From contig JACKPW010000006.1 of NCBI GenBank assembly GCA_024233215.1, positions 124,001 to 188,000 on the forward strand: 64,000 nucleotides of DNA, in the 5' to 3' direction. The position numbers and the translations under genes are program-made. Shown piece after piece: positions 43,657 to 52,864 of the stretch; the stretch's first letter is position 1; every line of letters starts with the position of its first letter. The DNA is from Verrucomicrobiales bacterium. Lineage in GTDB: Bacteria > Verrucomicrobiota > Verrucomicrobiia > Limisphaerales > J093. The notes below the pieces were generated by a model. The model saw only the letters and a program-made list of their open reading frames with translations, was not told the DNA's origin and searched no databases.

Positions 43657-44849
43657 TTGCCAACGAAGAGTCCCAGCGAGGCCGTGAAGCCGTGAAGATG
43701 ATTGCGGGCCCCGACCGGACCCAGTTCCCCGTTGCAGAAGAAGCCGGTGATTCCGGTCGGTCCGAAGACCTCCTGGGTCAGCCCGGCATCATGGTGCGGG
43801 TCGGAAAACAAATGTCTCCCACGCCCGTTGCAGAGGCAGAGGCAACCGCCGTAAAGCACCCGTCCGGAGAGATCATCCTTCGCCCGACTGAAGAGCTCGA
43901 CCAGATCTTCCGCCGCTGTCCCGGCATCCCGGCATTGAAACTGCAGGGACTGACCGGGGCGCGGACGCGCGCCCACCGCCAGGACGCCGGATTTGGGATC
44001 GCCACCCATGAGATTGCGAATCAGGAAGTCGCCCCGATGAAACTCCTCCTGATATTCATTGGCCACGAGCCCCACCAACAGGTTGCCCTGAGCCCGGCGC
44101 TGTTCGTCGGGCGGGAGACCGTTGAACGTGTCCGCAAGCACCTGGTAGGCCGGGCGATTCGCGATCTCATGAATCAGATTGCCCTCGGCTCGCGTAATGG
44201 TCCAGGGCTGACCGATGGGAGTGCACCCCTGCGAAACGACGCTCCGGAGTTCGATGTCGCCCCCCACCGCCACCGCCACACCGCCCTCCTCATAAACCTC
44301 GCCGTTCAGATACACTTGGGAAAGCGGCTGCCCGGCGGGCCCGCTCGCCAGACCACCGACAATGGGACACCGCGGATAGGCCTCGTTCCACTGCGTCAAC
44401 CAGCGTTCGCCGTCAATGTGGAAGGGGTCGGCAAACACCAGCCAGCCGTTGGTCTCACCAGGGGAAATGCCGGTGGTGGTGGCCCACCAATCGGATGCTT
44501 CCGCCGCCTCCACCTGTCCCTGCGTGAAATGCACGCCACGCAGGACGCCGCCCGGCAGATGGTAAATGCCGAGCACCAGACCGCCGGTCTGCTCCAGTTC
44601 CTGACCGTTGACCACCAACCCGGTTCCGGAACACCCCGCCAGCAACGGGATACGCGCGTGAACCCGGAGGATTTCCAGCACTTCCGTCGCATGGTCGAAG
44701 AATTCCGGCCCCATGAACACGGTGCCCAGCGTCACCTGGGGCGCCCGCAGAACGCCACGCAACGAGGCGGCCCAGGCGGCCAGTCCGTCATCCGCCATCC
44801 CCCCATCCCAATGGGCGGTGACGGAGAACTCGTTCACAAAAATCTGCAC
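43653..44849 (-). CDS. FIST-domain sensory protein
   Basis: 398 aa with FIST_N (about 25-220: LGTVFMGPEFFDHATEVLEIL, PLLAGCSGTGLVVNGQELE) and FIST_C (about 230-380: AYQVLADTFNGLPPDEQR, LLVGLVANEYQEEFHRGDFLIRN, GITGFFCNGELGPV). FIST domains are thought to bind small ligands, perhaps amino acids, and are usually attached to or beside signalling modules; here the gene overlaps trmB. Soluble, no signal peptide. Confidence 0.92.
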   Translation of the reverse strand: MQIFVNEFSVTAHWDGGMADDGLAAWAASLRGVLRAPQVTLGTVFMGPEFFDHATEVLEILRVHARIPLLAGCSGTGLVVNGQELEQTGGLVLGIYHLPGGVLRGVHFTQGQVEAAEASDWWATTTGISPGETNGWLVFADPFHIDGERWLTQWNEAYPRCPIVGGLASGPAGQPLSQVYLNGEVYEEGGVAVAVGGDIELRSVVSQGCTPIGQPWTITRAEGNLIHEIANRPAYQVLADTFNGLPPDEQRRAQGNLLVGLVANEYQEEFHRGDFLIRNLMGGDPKSGVLAVGARPRPGQSLQFQCRDAGTAAEDLVELFSRAKDDLSGRVLYGGCLCLCNGRGRHLFSDPHHDAGLTQEVFGPTGITGFFCNGELGPVGARNHLHGFTASLGLFVGK

Positions 44850-44984
44850 GGCGAGAAACTACGGGCCGGGCCCCCGAAAGCAAAGCCGAACCACCAGACC
44901 GGACCCTGCGGACCGGAAATACCCTGCGAAAAGGGTGCGAAAAGGGGTTGCCACGCCCCGGAGTTCCGCTACTTTCCGGCCGAT

Positions 44985-45206
44985 ATGGATTGGCAACAAG
45001 TCGCGGCGCTGGCCATCGTGGCAGCGACCGCGTCGTTGATGATAGCGGGCAGGATGCTGTGTCGCCGCAAGGGTTGTGGTGACGGCGAGGGCTGCGGATG
45101 TCTGGTGCGTTCAGAAGCACCCGGCACTCGGGCTCCGCGAATCGGCCCGGCTCTGATGATCACTTCCCGGCGGGGAGACCGCCCACAGATGCGCGAACGC
45201 CTATGA
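44985..45206 (+). CDS. Small membrane protein, Cys-rich (FeoB-associated-like)
   Basis: 73 aa. One membrane helix (VAALAIVAATASLMIAGRML) followed by CRRKGCGDGEGCGCLV, a layout like the FeoB-associated Cys-rich family, and then a basic tail. No FeoB gene is near. Possible iron or metal role; it could also be a false ORF. Confidence 0.4.
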   Translation: MDWQQVAALAIVAATASLMIAGRMLCRRKGCGDGEGCGCLVRSEAPGTRAPRIGPALMITSRRGDRPQMRERL

Positions 45207-45301
45207 ACCGCTGATCGTCCCGGGCGATCTCCGGCATTGTCTTGGCAGCGCCCGGGTGCGCTTCGGTGTTCCCGCGGTGTCATGAATGGCCTCCCTCGCA
45301 T

Positions 45302-45366
45302 GGGGCACGATTCCGGTGGCTGAAGGTTCCCGGGGGCACGAATTGGCGCCCGGAGGTGTCGTGCCC
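45302..45366. promoter_or_regulatory. Repeated GGGGCACGA motif ahead of hsp20-lon
   Basis: GGGGCACGA at 45302-45310 and again at 45333-45341 (31 bp apart, three turns), with the inverted copy TCGTGCCC at 45359-45366. A weak promoter TTGAAA-17-TAATCT (45367-45395) follows directly. It does not match CIRCE, HspR or sigma-32 sites, so this may be the binding site of an unknown heat-shock regulator. Confidence 0.45.
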
Positions 45367-45405
45367 TTGAAAGCGCCCCACAGGTGATCTAATCTCTCCG
45401 TCAGA

Positions 45406-45819
45406 ATGGCTGCGAACAACACCTTCGCCACGCTGCCCGTGGTGCGTCGGTCGCCGTCGACCGGAGGTCGGGGGCGGGCGGGCACATGGGTTCCGAACAC
45501 GGACGTGTATTTGTCCGACAAGGGCCTTGTGATCAAGGTTGAGATCGCCGGCATGCGAAAGGAGGACCTGGAACTGACGATCGAGAGCAATCAGATCCGC
45601 ATCCGGGGCAACCGGGAGGATGGATGCCGGTCCAGCACGTGCAGCTTCGTGGTGATGGAGATCAACTACGGCCGTTTCGAAAGCCTGATCGAACTGCCTG
45701 AGGGCTATGACCTCAGTGCCTCCACCGCCGCCTATCAGAACGGTTTTCTCCGGGTGGACGTTCCCTTCGCTCCCCGCAGCCGCGGCAACCCCGTGTCGGT
45801 TCCCATTTCCACGGATTAG
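45406..45819 (+). CDS. Small heat-shock protein, Hsp20/alpha-crystallin family
   Basis: 137 aa. Alpha-crystallin domain: VYLSDKGLVIKVEIAGMRKEDL, IESNQIRIRGNRED, YGRFESLIELPEGYDLSAST, YQNGFLRVDVPF (the closing L-R-V instead of L-x-V/I). It holds unfolding proteins in a refoldable state. Gene lies 70 nt before lon in the same direction, and the two form a likely heat-shock unit. Confidence 0.92.
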   Translation: MAANNTFATLPVVRRSPSTGGRGRAGTWVPNTDVYLSDKGLVIKVEIAGMRKEDLELTIESNQIRIRGNREDGCRSSTCSFVVMEINYGRFESLIELPEGYDLSASTAAYQNGFLRVDVPFAPRSRGNPVSVPISTD

Positions 45820-45889
45820 GGGACGACGGGGGATGCTGAGGTTGAACTTTTGGGGGGCGAAGTGCGTCCCAAACCGGTAGAACTGGATC

Positions 45890-48370
45890 ATGATTTCGCC
45901 GGACACTGAGTTCATTCGCATCTCCGGCCTGCCCGAGGGGGGCGGTTCCCCCAAGGGGGCCAAGCGCCGGGCGGGCAGTCTTCCCGGGACGTTGCCCGTG
46001 CTCGGTCTTTCGGACATCGTCGTCTTTCCCGGCATGACGGTGCCCCTCTTGGTGGAGTCCACCCCCAGCATCCGCCTGATCGACGATGCGGTAGCCGGCG
46101 ACCGGCACGTTTGCCTTGTCCTGCAAAAGGAGTCGGAGGTCACCGACCCGTCCCCGGACGACCTCTGGGAGGTGGGTTGCGCCAGCCGCGTGCTGAGGAT
46201 GTTGAAGCTGCCGGACAACACGGTCCGCATCCTCGTGGAGGGGTTGGGCCGGGTCCGCCTTACTCGGTTCGTCGAAAGTCAGCCCTACCTGCGCGCCGAG
46301 TTCTCCGAGCTGCCGGAAACGCTCGAGGCCAACCTGGCGTTGACCGCCCTCGTTCGCCGGGTCCGGGAGAAGTTCCGGGAGATTTCGGAACTTTCTCCCG
46401 CCCTCACCGAGCAGTCCCGGATCGCCGCGCTCAACGAGGATGATCCCGGCAAACTGGCCGACCTCATCGCTGCAAATGTCAACATCGCCCTCGAGGAACG
46501 CCAGCGACTTCTGGAAACGACGGATGTGGCACAGCGGCTCAAGTCCTTGCTGAGCCTCGCCACGCGTGAGGCGGAGGTGCTCGCACTCGGTTCCAAGATT
46601 CAGGACGAGGTCACCTCGTCGATGAACAAGACCCAGCGCGAGTTCTTCCTGCGGGAACAGATGCGGGCCATCCAGCGCGAACTCGGCGAAGCCGGGGGCG
46701 GCATGGCCGAAACGGAGACCCTGCGCCAGCAGATCGACGGGGCCGGCATGCCCGAGGAGGCTCGCAAGGTAGCGCTGAAGGAACTGGACCGCCTCCAGGC
46801 CATCCCCGCCGCCTCCCCGGAATACACCGTCGTTCGCAACTACCTCGACTGCCTCGCCGCCCTCCCATGGTCGGTCTCCACCGAGGACCGGCTGGACCTC
46901 CGCCGGGCGGAGCGCATTCTGGAGGAACAGCACTACGGGCTGAGCAAGGTGAAGGACCGGCTCCTCGAGTTCCTCGCCGTGATGAAGCTGCGCCAGTCGC
47001 TCAAGGGCCCCATCCTGTGCCTGGTCGGACCGCCGGGCGTGGGCAAGACCTCCCTGGGCCGAAGCATCGCCGAGGCCCTGAACCGGAAGTTCGTCCGGTT
47101 CGCCCTCGGCGGCATGCGCGACGAGGCTGAAATCCGGGGGCACCGGCGCACCTACGTGGGTGCCCTGCCCGGCCGCATCCTCCAAAGCCTCCGCCGGGCC
47201 GGCAGCAACAACCCCGTAATGCTGCTGGACGAACTCGACAAGGTGGGCGCCGACTTCCGCGGCGATCCCGCCTCGGCCCTCCTCGAAGTCCTCGATCCCG
47301 CCCAAAACCACGCCTTCGTCGACCATTACCTCGACCTGCCCTTCGATCTCTCCCGGGTACTCTTCATCGCCACAGCGAACTGGCTGGATCCCGTGCATCC
47401 CGCCCTTCGGGACCGGATGGAGATCATCGAGCTGCCGAGCTACACCCCGGACGAGAAGCTGCAAATCGCCAGGCGCCACCTGCTGCCCCGGCAATTGACC
47501 GAACACGGTCTCAAGCCCGGGCAAATGCGGCTTTCCGATGCCACCTTGCGCCAGCTGATCCGGGATTACACCCGGGAGGCGGGCGTTCGGCAACTGGAGC
47601 GGGAAATCGCCGCCGTGGCCCGGAAATCGGCTCGGAAGCTCGTGCAGAAGCGGGCCCGAAAGCCCATCCATATCAAGGCGGCGGACCTGGAAAGCCTGCT
47701 CGGCCCTCCACGCTTCACTCTCGAAACCGCCGGAACGGGCACCCAAAATGGCATTGCCACCGGGCTCGCGTGGACCCCCGTGGGCGGCGAAATCCTCTTC
47801 GTGGAAGCCACCTCCATGCCGGGTAACGGAAAACTCATCCTGACCGGCTCCCTCGGGGACGTGATGAAGGAAAGTGCCCAGGCTGCGCTCAGTCACCTCC
47901 GCAGCCGGGCATCCCATCTGGGCCTCGACGAGGTGGCCTTCGACCGGCAGGACCTCCACATCCACGTGCCCGCCGGCGCCACCCCCAAGGACGGTCCCAG
48001 CGCCGGAGTCACCATGGTCACCGCGCTCGCCTCGTTGTTCGCCCGCAAACGGGTCCGCTCCCAACTCGCCATGACCGGCGAGATCAGCCTGCGCGGACGC
48101 GTTCTGCCCGTCGGCGGCATCAAGGAAAAGGTCCTCGCCGCCGCCCGCGCCGGGATTCGGGAGTTGATTCTCCCCGAGCAAAACCGAAAGGACTGGGGCG
48201 AGGTCCCCGCCGAGGTGCGCGAGCGATTGCAGGTACACTTTGCCGGCGACGTCGACACCGTGCTCTCAGTGGCACTCAAGAACGGCGTCGCCCACAAACC
48301 AAAGCCTGTCGCGAAACCCCCGACGCGCCCTCGAAAACCGCGAGCCTCCGCCAAAGCTGTCCATGCCTGA
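45890..48370 (+). CDS. lon: ATP-dependent protease Lon
   Basis: 826 aa. N-terminal LAN domain (LPVLGLSDIVVFPGMTVPLLV), AAA+ module with Walker A GPPGVGKTSLG near residue 380 and Walker B MLLDELDKVG, sensor-bearing DRMEIIELPSYTPDEK, and the C-terminal Ser-Lys protease domain: PKDGPSAGVTMVTAL (Ser near 702) and GGIKEKVLAAARAG (Lys near 745). Complete LonA; degrades damaged and regulatory proteins. The last 8 nt overlap the next gene (ATGCCTGA). Confidence 0.97.
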   Translation: MISPDTEFIRISGLPEGGGSPKGAKRRAGSLPGTLPVLGLSDIVVFPGMTVPLLVESTPSIRLIDDAVAGDRHVCLVLQKESEVTDPSPDDLWEVGCASRVLRMLKLPDNTVRILVEGLGRVRLTRFVESQPYLRAEFSELPETLEANLALTALVRRVREKFREISELSPALTEQSRIAALNEDDPGKLADLIAANVNIALEERQRLLETTDVAQRLKSLLSLATREAEVLALGSKIQDEVTSSMNKTQREFFLREQMRAIQRELGEAGGGMAETETLRQQIDGAGMPEEARKVALKELDRLQAIPAASPEYTVVRNYLDCLAALPWSVSTEDRLDLRRAERILEEQHYGLSKVKDRLLEFLAVMKLRQSLKGPILCLVGPPGVGKTSLGRSIAEALNRKFVRFALGGMRDEAEIRGHRRTYVGALPGRILQSLRRAGSNNPVMLLDELDKVGADFRGDPASALLEVLDPAQNHAFVDHYLDLPFDLSRVLFIATANWLDPVHPALRDRMEIIELPSYTPDEKLQIARRHLLPRQLTEHGLKPGQMRLSDATLRQLIRDYTREAGVRQLEREIAAVARKSARKLVQKRARKPIHIKAADLESLLGPPRFTLETAGTGTQNGIATGLAWTPVGGEILFVEATSMPGNGKLILTGSLGDVMKESAQAALSHLRSRASHLGLDEVAFDRQDLHIHVPAGATPKDGPSAGVTMVTALASLFARKRVRSQLAMTGEISLRGRVLPVGGIKEKVLAAARAGIRELILPEQNRKDWGEVPAEVRERLQVHFAGDVDTVLSVALKNGVAHKPKPVAKPPTRPRKPRASAKAVHA

Positions 48371-49151
48371 TTCCCCACCCCCCATTGCGTCCGCTCGCAC
48401 CCCCCCCCGGCTTCCCGCTGCGCTTTGCCTTGCATGCTTCCTGGCAGCCGGCCCCGGGATTCTGGTCCTGGCGACTCCGGCCACGGACGAAGGAGCCGCC
48501 CTGGCGGCGGAGGTTCGCTGGCAGGCCCCCGCCGAGGAGTTCACCACCGATGGCACCCTGCGCCTGCGTGACCGAAACGGCCGCTGGTGGAAGGAGGTTC
48601 GAATCCACATGGCGGTGGTGATGTCTCCGGACACCCATACCTGGCAGAACAACTACGCGGCCTTCGACACCGCGGGCCAGGCCACGGAAACCCTCACCGT
48701 CACCCATTATCCGGGTGGGACGAACGCTTACGTCTACCTGCCCCCAGGCCCCGGAGCCAGGCCGCTCACGCTGGCCGGACGGGACGCCCTGATCCCCTTC
48801 GCCGGTTCCCACTTCTGGCTGGCCGACTTCGGCTTGGAATTCCTCTTCTGGCCGGAACAGCGCGTGGTCGGGGACGCCGAAATGCGCAAGGGCCGGCTCT
48901 GCAAGGTCCTCGAAAGTGTCAACCCCGACCCCAAACCCGGCCAGTACGCCTCCGTGCGAAGCTGGATCGATATCGAGAAGCGGGGCCTGCTCCGGGCCGA
49001 GGCCTTCGACGAGAACCACAAACTGCTCAAGGAGTTCAACATCGGTGGCTTCAAGAAGATCGACGGACGCTGGCAGCTTAAGTCGATGGAAATCCGGGAC
49101 GAACTGACCGACGAACGGTCCCGGCTCGAATTCGACCTGGAAATCGAGTAG
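48363..49151 (+). CDS. Outer-membrane lipoprotein-sorting (LolA/LolB-like fold) protein
   Basis: 262 aa. Signal peptide (LCLACFLAAGPGILVLATPATD) then a beta-rich chain: GTLRLRDRNGRWWKEVRIHMAV, TVTHYPGGTNAYVYLPPG, FWLADFGLEFLFWPEQRVV, RGLLRAEAFDENHKLLKEFN, GRWQLKSMEIRDELTDERSRLEFD. This is the outer-membrane lipoprotein-sorting family seen in many Verrucomicrobiota, with the closing ExxDE-type strand. Starts inside the lon stop, so translation is coupled to lon, suggesting an envelope-quality role. Confidence 0.8.
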   Translation: MPDSPPPIASARTPPRLPAALCLACFLAAGPGILVLATPATDEGAALAAEVRWQAPAEEFTTDGTLRLRDRNGRWWKEVRIHMAVVMSPDTHTWQNNYAAFDTAGQATETLTVTHYPGGTNAYVYLPPGPGARPLTLAGRDALIPFAGSHFWLADFGLEFLFWPEQRVVGDAEMRKGRLCKVLESVNPDPKPGQYASVRSWIDIEKRGLLRAEAFDENHKLLKEFNIGGFKKIDGRWQLKSMEIRDELTDERSRLEFDLEIE

Positions 49152-49283
49152 CGCCGCCGCGGGTGCCACCCGGCTCAAGGGCCGGGCACGTCAAGGTCGG
49201 ACGGCGATGTCACGCCGGGAGATGCACAATACCCTCCCGGCTTCTTTCTGCACCTCCCCGTTCCAAGCATTCGCTCTGCCAAT

Positions 49284-49309
49284 GCACTTGATTAATTGAA
49301 TTTAAGTGC
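49284..49309. promoter_or_regulatory. AT-rich inverted repeat before the HYR/M23 gene
   Basis: GCACTT and AAGTGC (49284-49289, 49304-49309) flank an AT-rich 14-nt centre, 70 nt before the ATG of the giant secreted protein. This is the only AT-rich patch in a very GC-rich stretch, so promoter or operator function is likely; no certain -35/-10 pair can be picked. Confidence 0.4.
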
Positions 49310-49381
49310 GAGGGTGCCGGGCGTTGCCTGCGTGACCGTTCATATCGACCGCGCAGTCACAACCCCGATCAACCCGACAGC

Positions 49382-52300
49382 ATGCGAATCATCCCAGCCA
49401 GCCTCCTGTGCTCCGTCCTCCTTCCCCTGCTCAACCCGGGGGCGGCCCAATGCGTGATCGACCTGCACTGCCCCGATAGCCTCCGGGCCTGTCCCGACGT
49501 CGACGGTGCCACGGTGGTGTTCGAGGTCACCGCCTCGGACTCGTGTGGATCCGAAGTCACGGTGGTCTGCGAGCCCCCCAGCGGCAGCTGGTTCCCCCTC
49601 GGGACCACCTATGTGCATTGCATCGCGACCACCGACCAGGGGAACCGTGCGGAGTGTCGCTTTCCGGTCCAGGTGGTGGATGACCAACCCCCGGTTCTGC
49701 GATATCCCGAACGGACAATCGTCCCCTGCGTGGGGCCCGAGGGCAGCCCGGTGAGTTTCTCGGTAATCGCGGAGGACGACTGCGACCCCGACGTCGAAAT
49801 CGAATGCGACCCGCCCAGCGGCAGCCTGTTCCCCGTGGGCACGACGACGGTGGTCTGCGTGGCCACGGATGCGTCCGGAAACCAGACGCGCGCCGTGTTT
49901 CCGATCACGGTGGCCGGGGGGTGTGGCGGCACGCGCTGTATCAGCCTGACCGTGCCGGAGGATCTGACGTTCCCGTGCACCGAAGCGGGAGGTGCCGTGG
50001 TGACGTACGAGGTCAACGCCCGGGACACCTGCCAGGGCACCGACCTGCCCGTGGTCTGCACGCCGCCGTCCGGCAGCCTGCTTCCGGTGGGGATTCACCA
50101 GGTGGTCTGCCAGACGGGGGAGGGGGCGGCGGCAACCCTGGCCGCGTTTCTGGTCGAGGTGACGGACACCGTGCCGCCCACCCTGGAATGCCCCGGCTCC
50201 CTGATGGTGCCGGCCGAGAGTCCGCTCGGCGCCGTTGTGGTCTACGAGGTCACCGGCAAGGACGACTGCAGTGAGACGGTGGCGGTGCGTTGCTCGCCGC
50301 CCAGCGGCAGCGTCTTCCCGGTGGGAAAGACCTGGGTGTTCTGCGAAGGCACTGACGGACACGGCAATTCCGCGGATTGCGGTTTCGAAGTGGAGGTGCT
50401 GCCACCCGAACCGCTCTCCGCCACCCGGCTGGACGGGAGACAGGTGGAGCTCCGGTGGACCGGCGAGGCGCAGGTGGAAACCCGGAGCCAGCTTGATGCC
50501 GCAGAGTGGATGCTTCAACCCGGGGAGATCGAATCGGATGGCATGATGCGCCGGATGCGGGTGGCTGCCGGGGAAACCCACCAGTTCTTTCGCATCGTCC
50601 CGATGCCGCTGTTGCCGCCGGCAGACACGGATGGTGACGGGGTCCCGGACACCGACGACCGCTGTCCGGACAGCCCCGCCGGAGCGACGGTGGACCGTTT
50701 CGGCTGCACCGCACTCGACGTGCTGACCGCGCCGGCAGGACTGTTCAAGCCGGAACGGGACGCCGCGGGCGAAGCACTGCGCCTGCTGACCCTGGATGGC
50801 GGCTTCGAGCGCACGATGATCCCCCTGCAATCCGCACTCGATCCCGCCACCGATCCCCTGCCCCAACTGCAGGACCGAAGTCTGATCGGGGCCCACGAGG
50901 CCCAATCGGCACACGTCAACTCGCTCCGCGCGGCGCTGGAGGAGTTCCAGCGGCTCAAGCCGAAACGCATGGCAGACATTCTCGGCTCGGCCCCGCGACT
51001 GGACGAGGAACATGCGGACGTCCGTCCGCAGGACTTCGAGCTGATGAGACTCGACGACGCGGAAGCGCTGATGCAGGAAAGCCTCTCCGATGCGGAACAA
51101 CAGTTGGCCACCCTTGCGGACCTGGCGGAACTGATCGGGGGCAATCCGCGGACCGAACGCGTTCAGATCGCGGCGTGGGATGACGTTCGAGGCGTGGCGG
51201 AACTGATGGATGGTCGGAACCTGGTGCTGCCCCGTCCCGACGCCCCCGCGGCACCGCCGTTCTCCCGGATCCCCGCGGTGGTGGCCCCGGGCAGTCTGGT
51301 GGATGTCGCCTACTTCACCGCGAAGGATGGTTCGCTGATCGGTCAGAATACGACCCCGGTTTCGCCGACCATCGACGATCTGGTGCAGCAGGTGGACCCG
51401 CGTTGCCTCCGATTGCGCTTCGTTCCCGCGGAGGTTGGCCTGCAGCTCTGGGATTCCGGCAAACGCCACAACCCGCTCGGTTACTTCTGGGGGAGCACCC
51501 TCTCCGGGGGCAGGTATTACCTGGAGCAGGGCATGGGACTGGCGGTGACCAAGGTGACCTGCGTGTACGAGAAGCCCGGCAGCTACAAACACTGGGTGAA
51601 GATCATGAAGGACGCCGACAACAACGGCGGCTTCGGCACCGTGGCGGACTACATCGATGAGAACTCCCTGCCCGTGGTGATGAACGCGCCGGAATTCCCG
51701 GACGGCGTGGCGTTCCCCATCCTGGTGCGCGAGTTCCGGGCACCCTGGCTGGAAGGGGGCGCGTTGGGACCGGCGGAAATGGTCGCCGAGGAGACCCTCA
51801 TGGTGATGTTCCGCCCCTGGGGTTACTACGCCCGGGCCATCTACTCCCGCACCATCTTTGAACTGGAAGATCTCCCTTCCTCCAGCGAATGGCAGAGTGC
51901 CTCGGTCACCTCGCTGGACCGGCGGTACCCTCTCACCCTGCAAGCCGCCGGGGAACAGACCTTCATCGCCGGCGGATACGGGATCAACAACAACCACTCG
52001 TCCGCCCCCAACATCCTGCCCATCCACCTCAACGAGCCCTTTGCCGTCCAGTTGAAGGACCCGAATGACGACGCCTTCTTCGCCTACAGCGGAGACTCCA
52101 GACGCGGACTCTACTCCCCCATCGTGCGCGGCTACCGGTACGGGCTTCCTTTCCAATACCGGGTCACCCTGCCCGAGATCGTGCGCGACCGCCTGGTCAA
52201 TTGCAGCGGAACCGACACCTACTACCGCATCCCCTTTGACCCGGTGTTGATAGTGGGGTCCTTCTGGTTCGGCAAGAAATGGAGCGTCAGCCAGGGGAAC

Positions 52301-52783
52301 AACGGTTCCTTCACCCACAACGGGTGGCAGTCCTTCGCCTGGGATTTCCCGATGGCGGCCGGCACCCCCGTGCGCGCCGCCCGTGGCGGCGTGGTGGCAA
52401 GCACCCGGTCCACCTCCACCCTGAGCTGTTGGAACTCGAACGCCCAGGCCTGCCAGAACTGCAACGGGGCGGCCTCCCCGAACTTCGTCAGCATCCTCCA
52501 CGAGGACGGCACCACGGGCTTCTACCTTCACTTCAAGGTCAACAGCGTCATCGTCAGCCCGGGTCAACGCATCCACCGCGGCGACAAACTCGCCGAGGTC
52601 GGAACAACCGGTTGCTCAACCGGCAACCACCTCCACTTTCACGTCGTCAACCAGGCCGGCAACCTCACCATCCCCGCCCGCTTCGAGGCTTACGACGGCA
52701 ACAAGGTCTTCCGGCAGTGCTACAATCCCCCGTCCAACAGCAGCGGCTGGTCCAACAACGAGCCCTGGTACTGGCCATTCTGA
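49382..52783 (+). CDS. Giant secreted protein: HYR domains, thrombospondin-3 repeat, M23 peptidase
   Basis: 1133 aa. Signal peptide (MRIIPASLLCSVLLPLLNPGAAQ). Four HYR (hyalin) repeats to about residue 345, each with PPSGS-x-FPVGTT-x-V-x-C (for example DPPSGSLFPVGTTTVVC). A calcium-type DTDGDGVPDTDDRCPDSPAG motif follows near 420. The middle (about 450-930) is an unassigned helical and beta region. The C-terminus is an M23 LytM fold: SFAWDFPMAAGTPVRAARGG, FYLHFKVNSVIVSPGQRIHRG, GTTGCSTGNHLHFHVVN with the HLHFH zinc ligands. Predicted peptidoglycan endopeptidase on a long surface stalk. A missing first zinc His (H-x8-D region has HNGWQSFAWD) is acceptable. Confidence 0.88.
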   Translation: MRIIPASLLCSVLLPLLNPGAAQCVIDLHCPDSLRACPDVDGATVVFEVTASDSCGSEVTVVCEPPSGSWFPLGTTYVHCIATTDQGNRAECRFPVQVVDDQPPVLRYPERTIVPCVGPEGSPVSFSVIAEDDCDPDVEIECDPPSGSLFPVGTTTVVCVATDASGNQTRAVFPITVAGGCGGTRCISLTVPEDLTFPCTEAGGAVVTYEVNARDTCQGTDLPVVCTPPSGSLLPVGIHQVVCQTGEGAAATLAAFLVEVTDTVPPTLECPGSLMVPAESPLGAVVVYEVTGKDDCSETVAVRCSPPSGSVFPVGKTWVFCEGTDGHGNSADCGFEVEVLPPEPLSATRLDGRQVELRWTGEAQVETRSQLDAAEWMLQPGEIESDGMMRRMRVAAGETHQFFRIVPMPLLPPADTDGDGVPDTDDRCPDSPAGATVDRFGCTALDVLTAPAGLFKPERDAAGEALRLLTLDGGFERTMIPLQSALDPATDPLPQLQDRSLIGAHEAQSAHVNSLRAALEEFQRLKPKRMADILGSAPRLDEEHADVRPQDFELMRLDDAEALMQESLSDAEQQLATLADLAELIGGNPRTERVQIAAWDDVRGVAELMDGRNLVLPRPDAPAAPPFSRIPAVVAPGSLVDVAYFTAKDGSLIGQNTTPVSPTIDDLVQQVDPRCLRLRFVPAEVGLQLWDSGKRHNPLGYFWGSTLSGGRYYLEQGMGLAVTKVTCVYEKPGSYKHWVKIMKDADNNGGFGTVADYIDENSLPVVMNAPEFPDGVAFPILVREFRAPWLEGGALGPAEMVAEETLMVMFRPWGYYARAIYSRTIFELEDLPSSSEWQSASVTSLDRRYPLTLQAAGEQTFIAGGYGINNNHSSAPNILPIHLNEPFAVQLKDPNDDAFFAYSGDSRRGLYSPIVRGYRYGLPFQYRVTLPEIVRDRLVNCSGTDTYYRIPFDPVLIVGSFWFGKKWSVSQGNNGSFTHNGWQSFAWDFPMAAGTPVRAARGGVVASTRSTSTLSCWNSNAQACQNCNGAASPNFVSILHEDGTTGFYLHFKVNSVIVSPGQRIHRGDKLAEVGTTGCSTGNHLHFHVVNQAGNLTIPARFEAYDGNKVFRQCYNPPSNSSGWSNNEPWYWPF

Positions 52784-52864
52784 CCCGCCCGCCCCGCTGT
52801 CGCCGGAACACGTCCTCGGTATTTCGTGGCCCCCCGCTCCCGGGCGGCCTTAGATTTCGGGGAC

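Noticed and set aside
45713..48238. Long minus-strand open frame opposite lon
   Set aside because: Shadow of an unmistakable Lon gene.
49340..52576. Long minus-strand open frame opposite the HYR/M23 gene
   Set aside because: Codon-bias shadow of a real gene, with no recognisable product.
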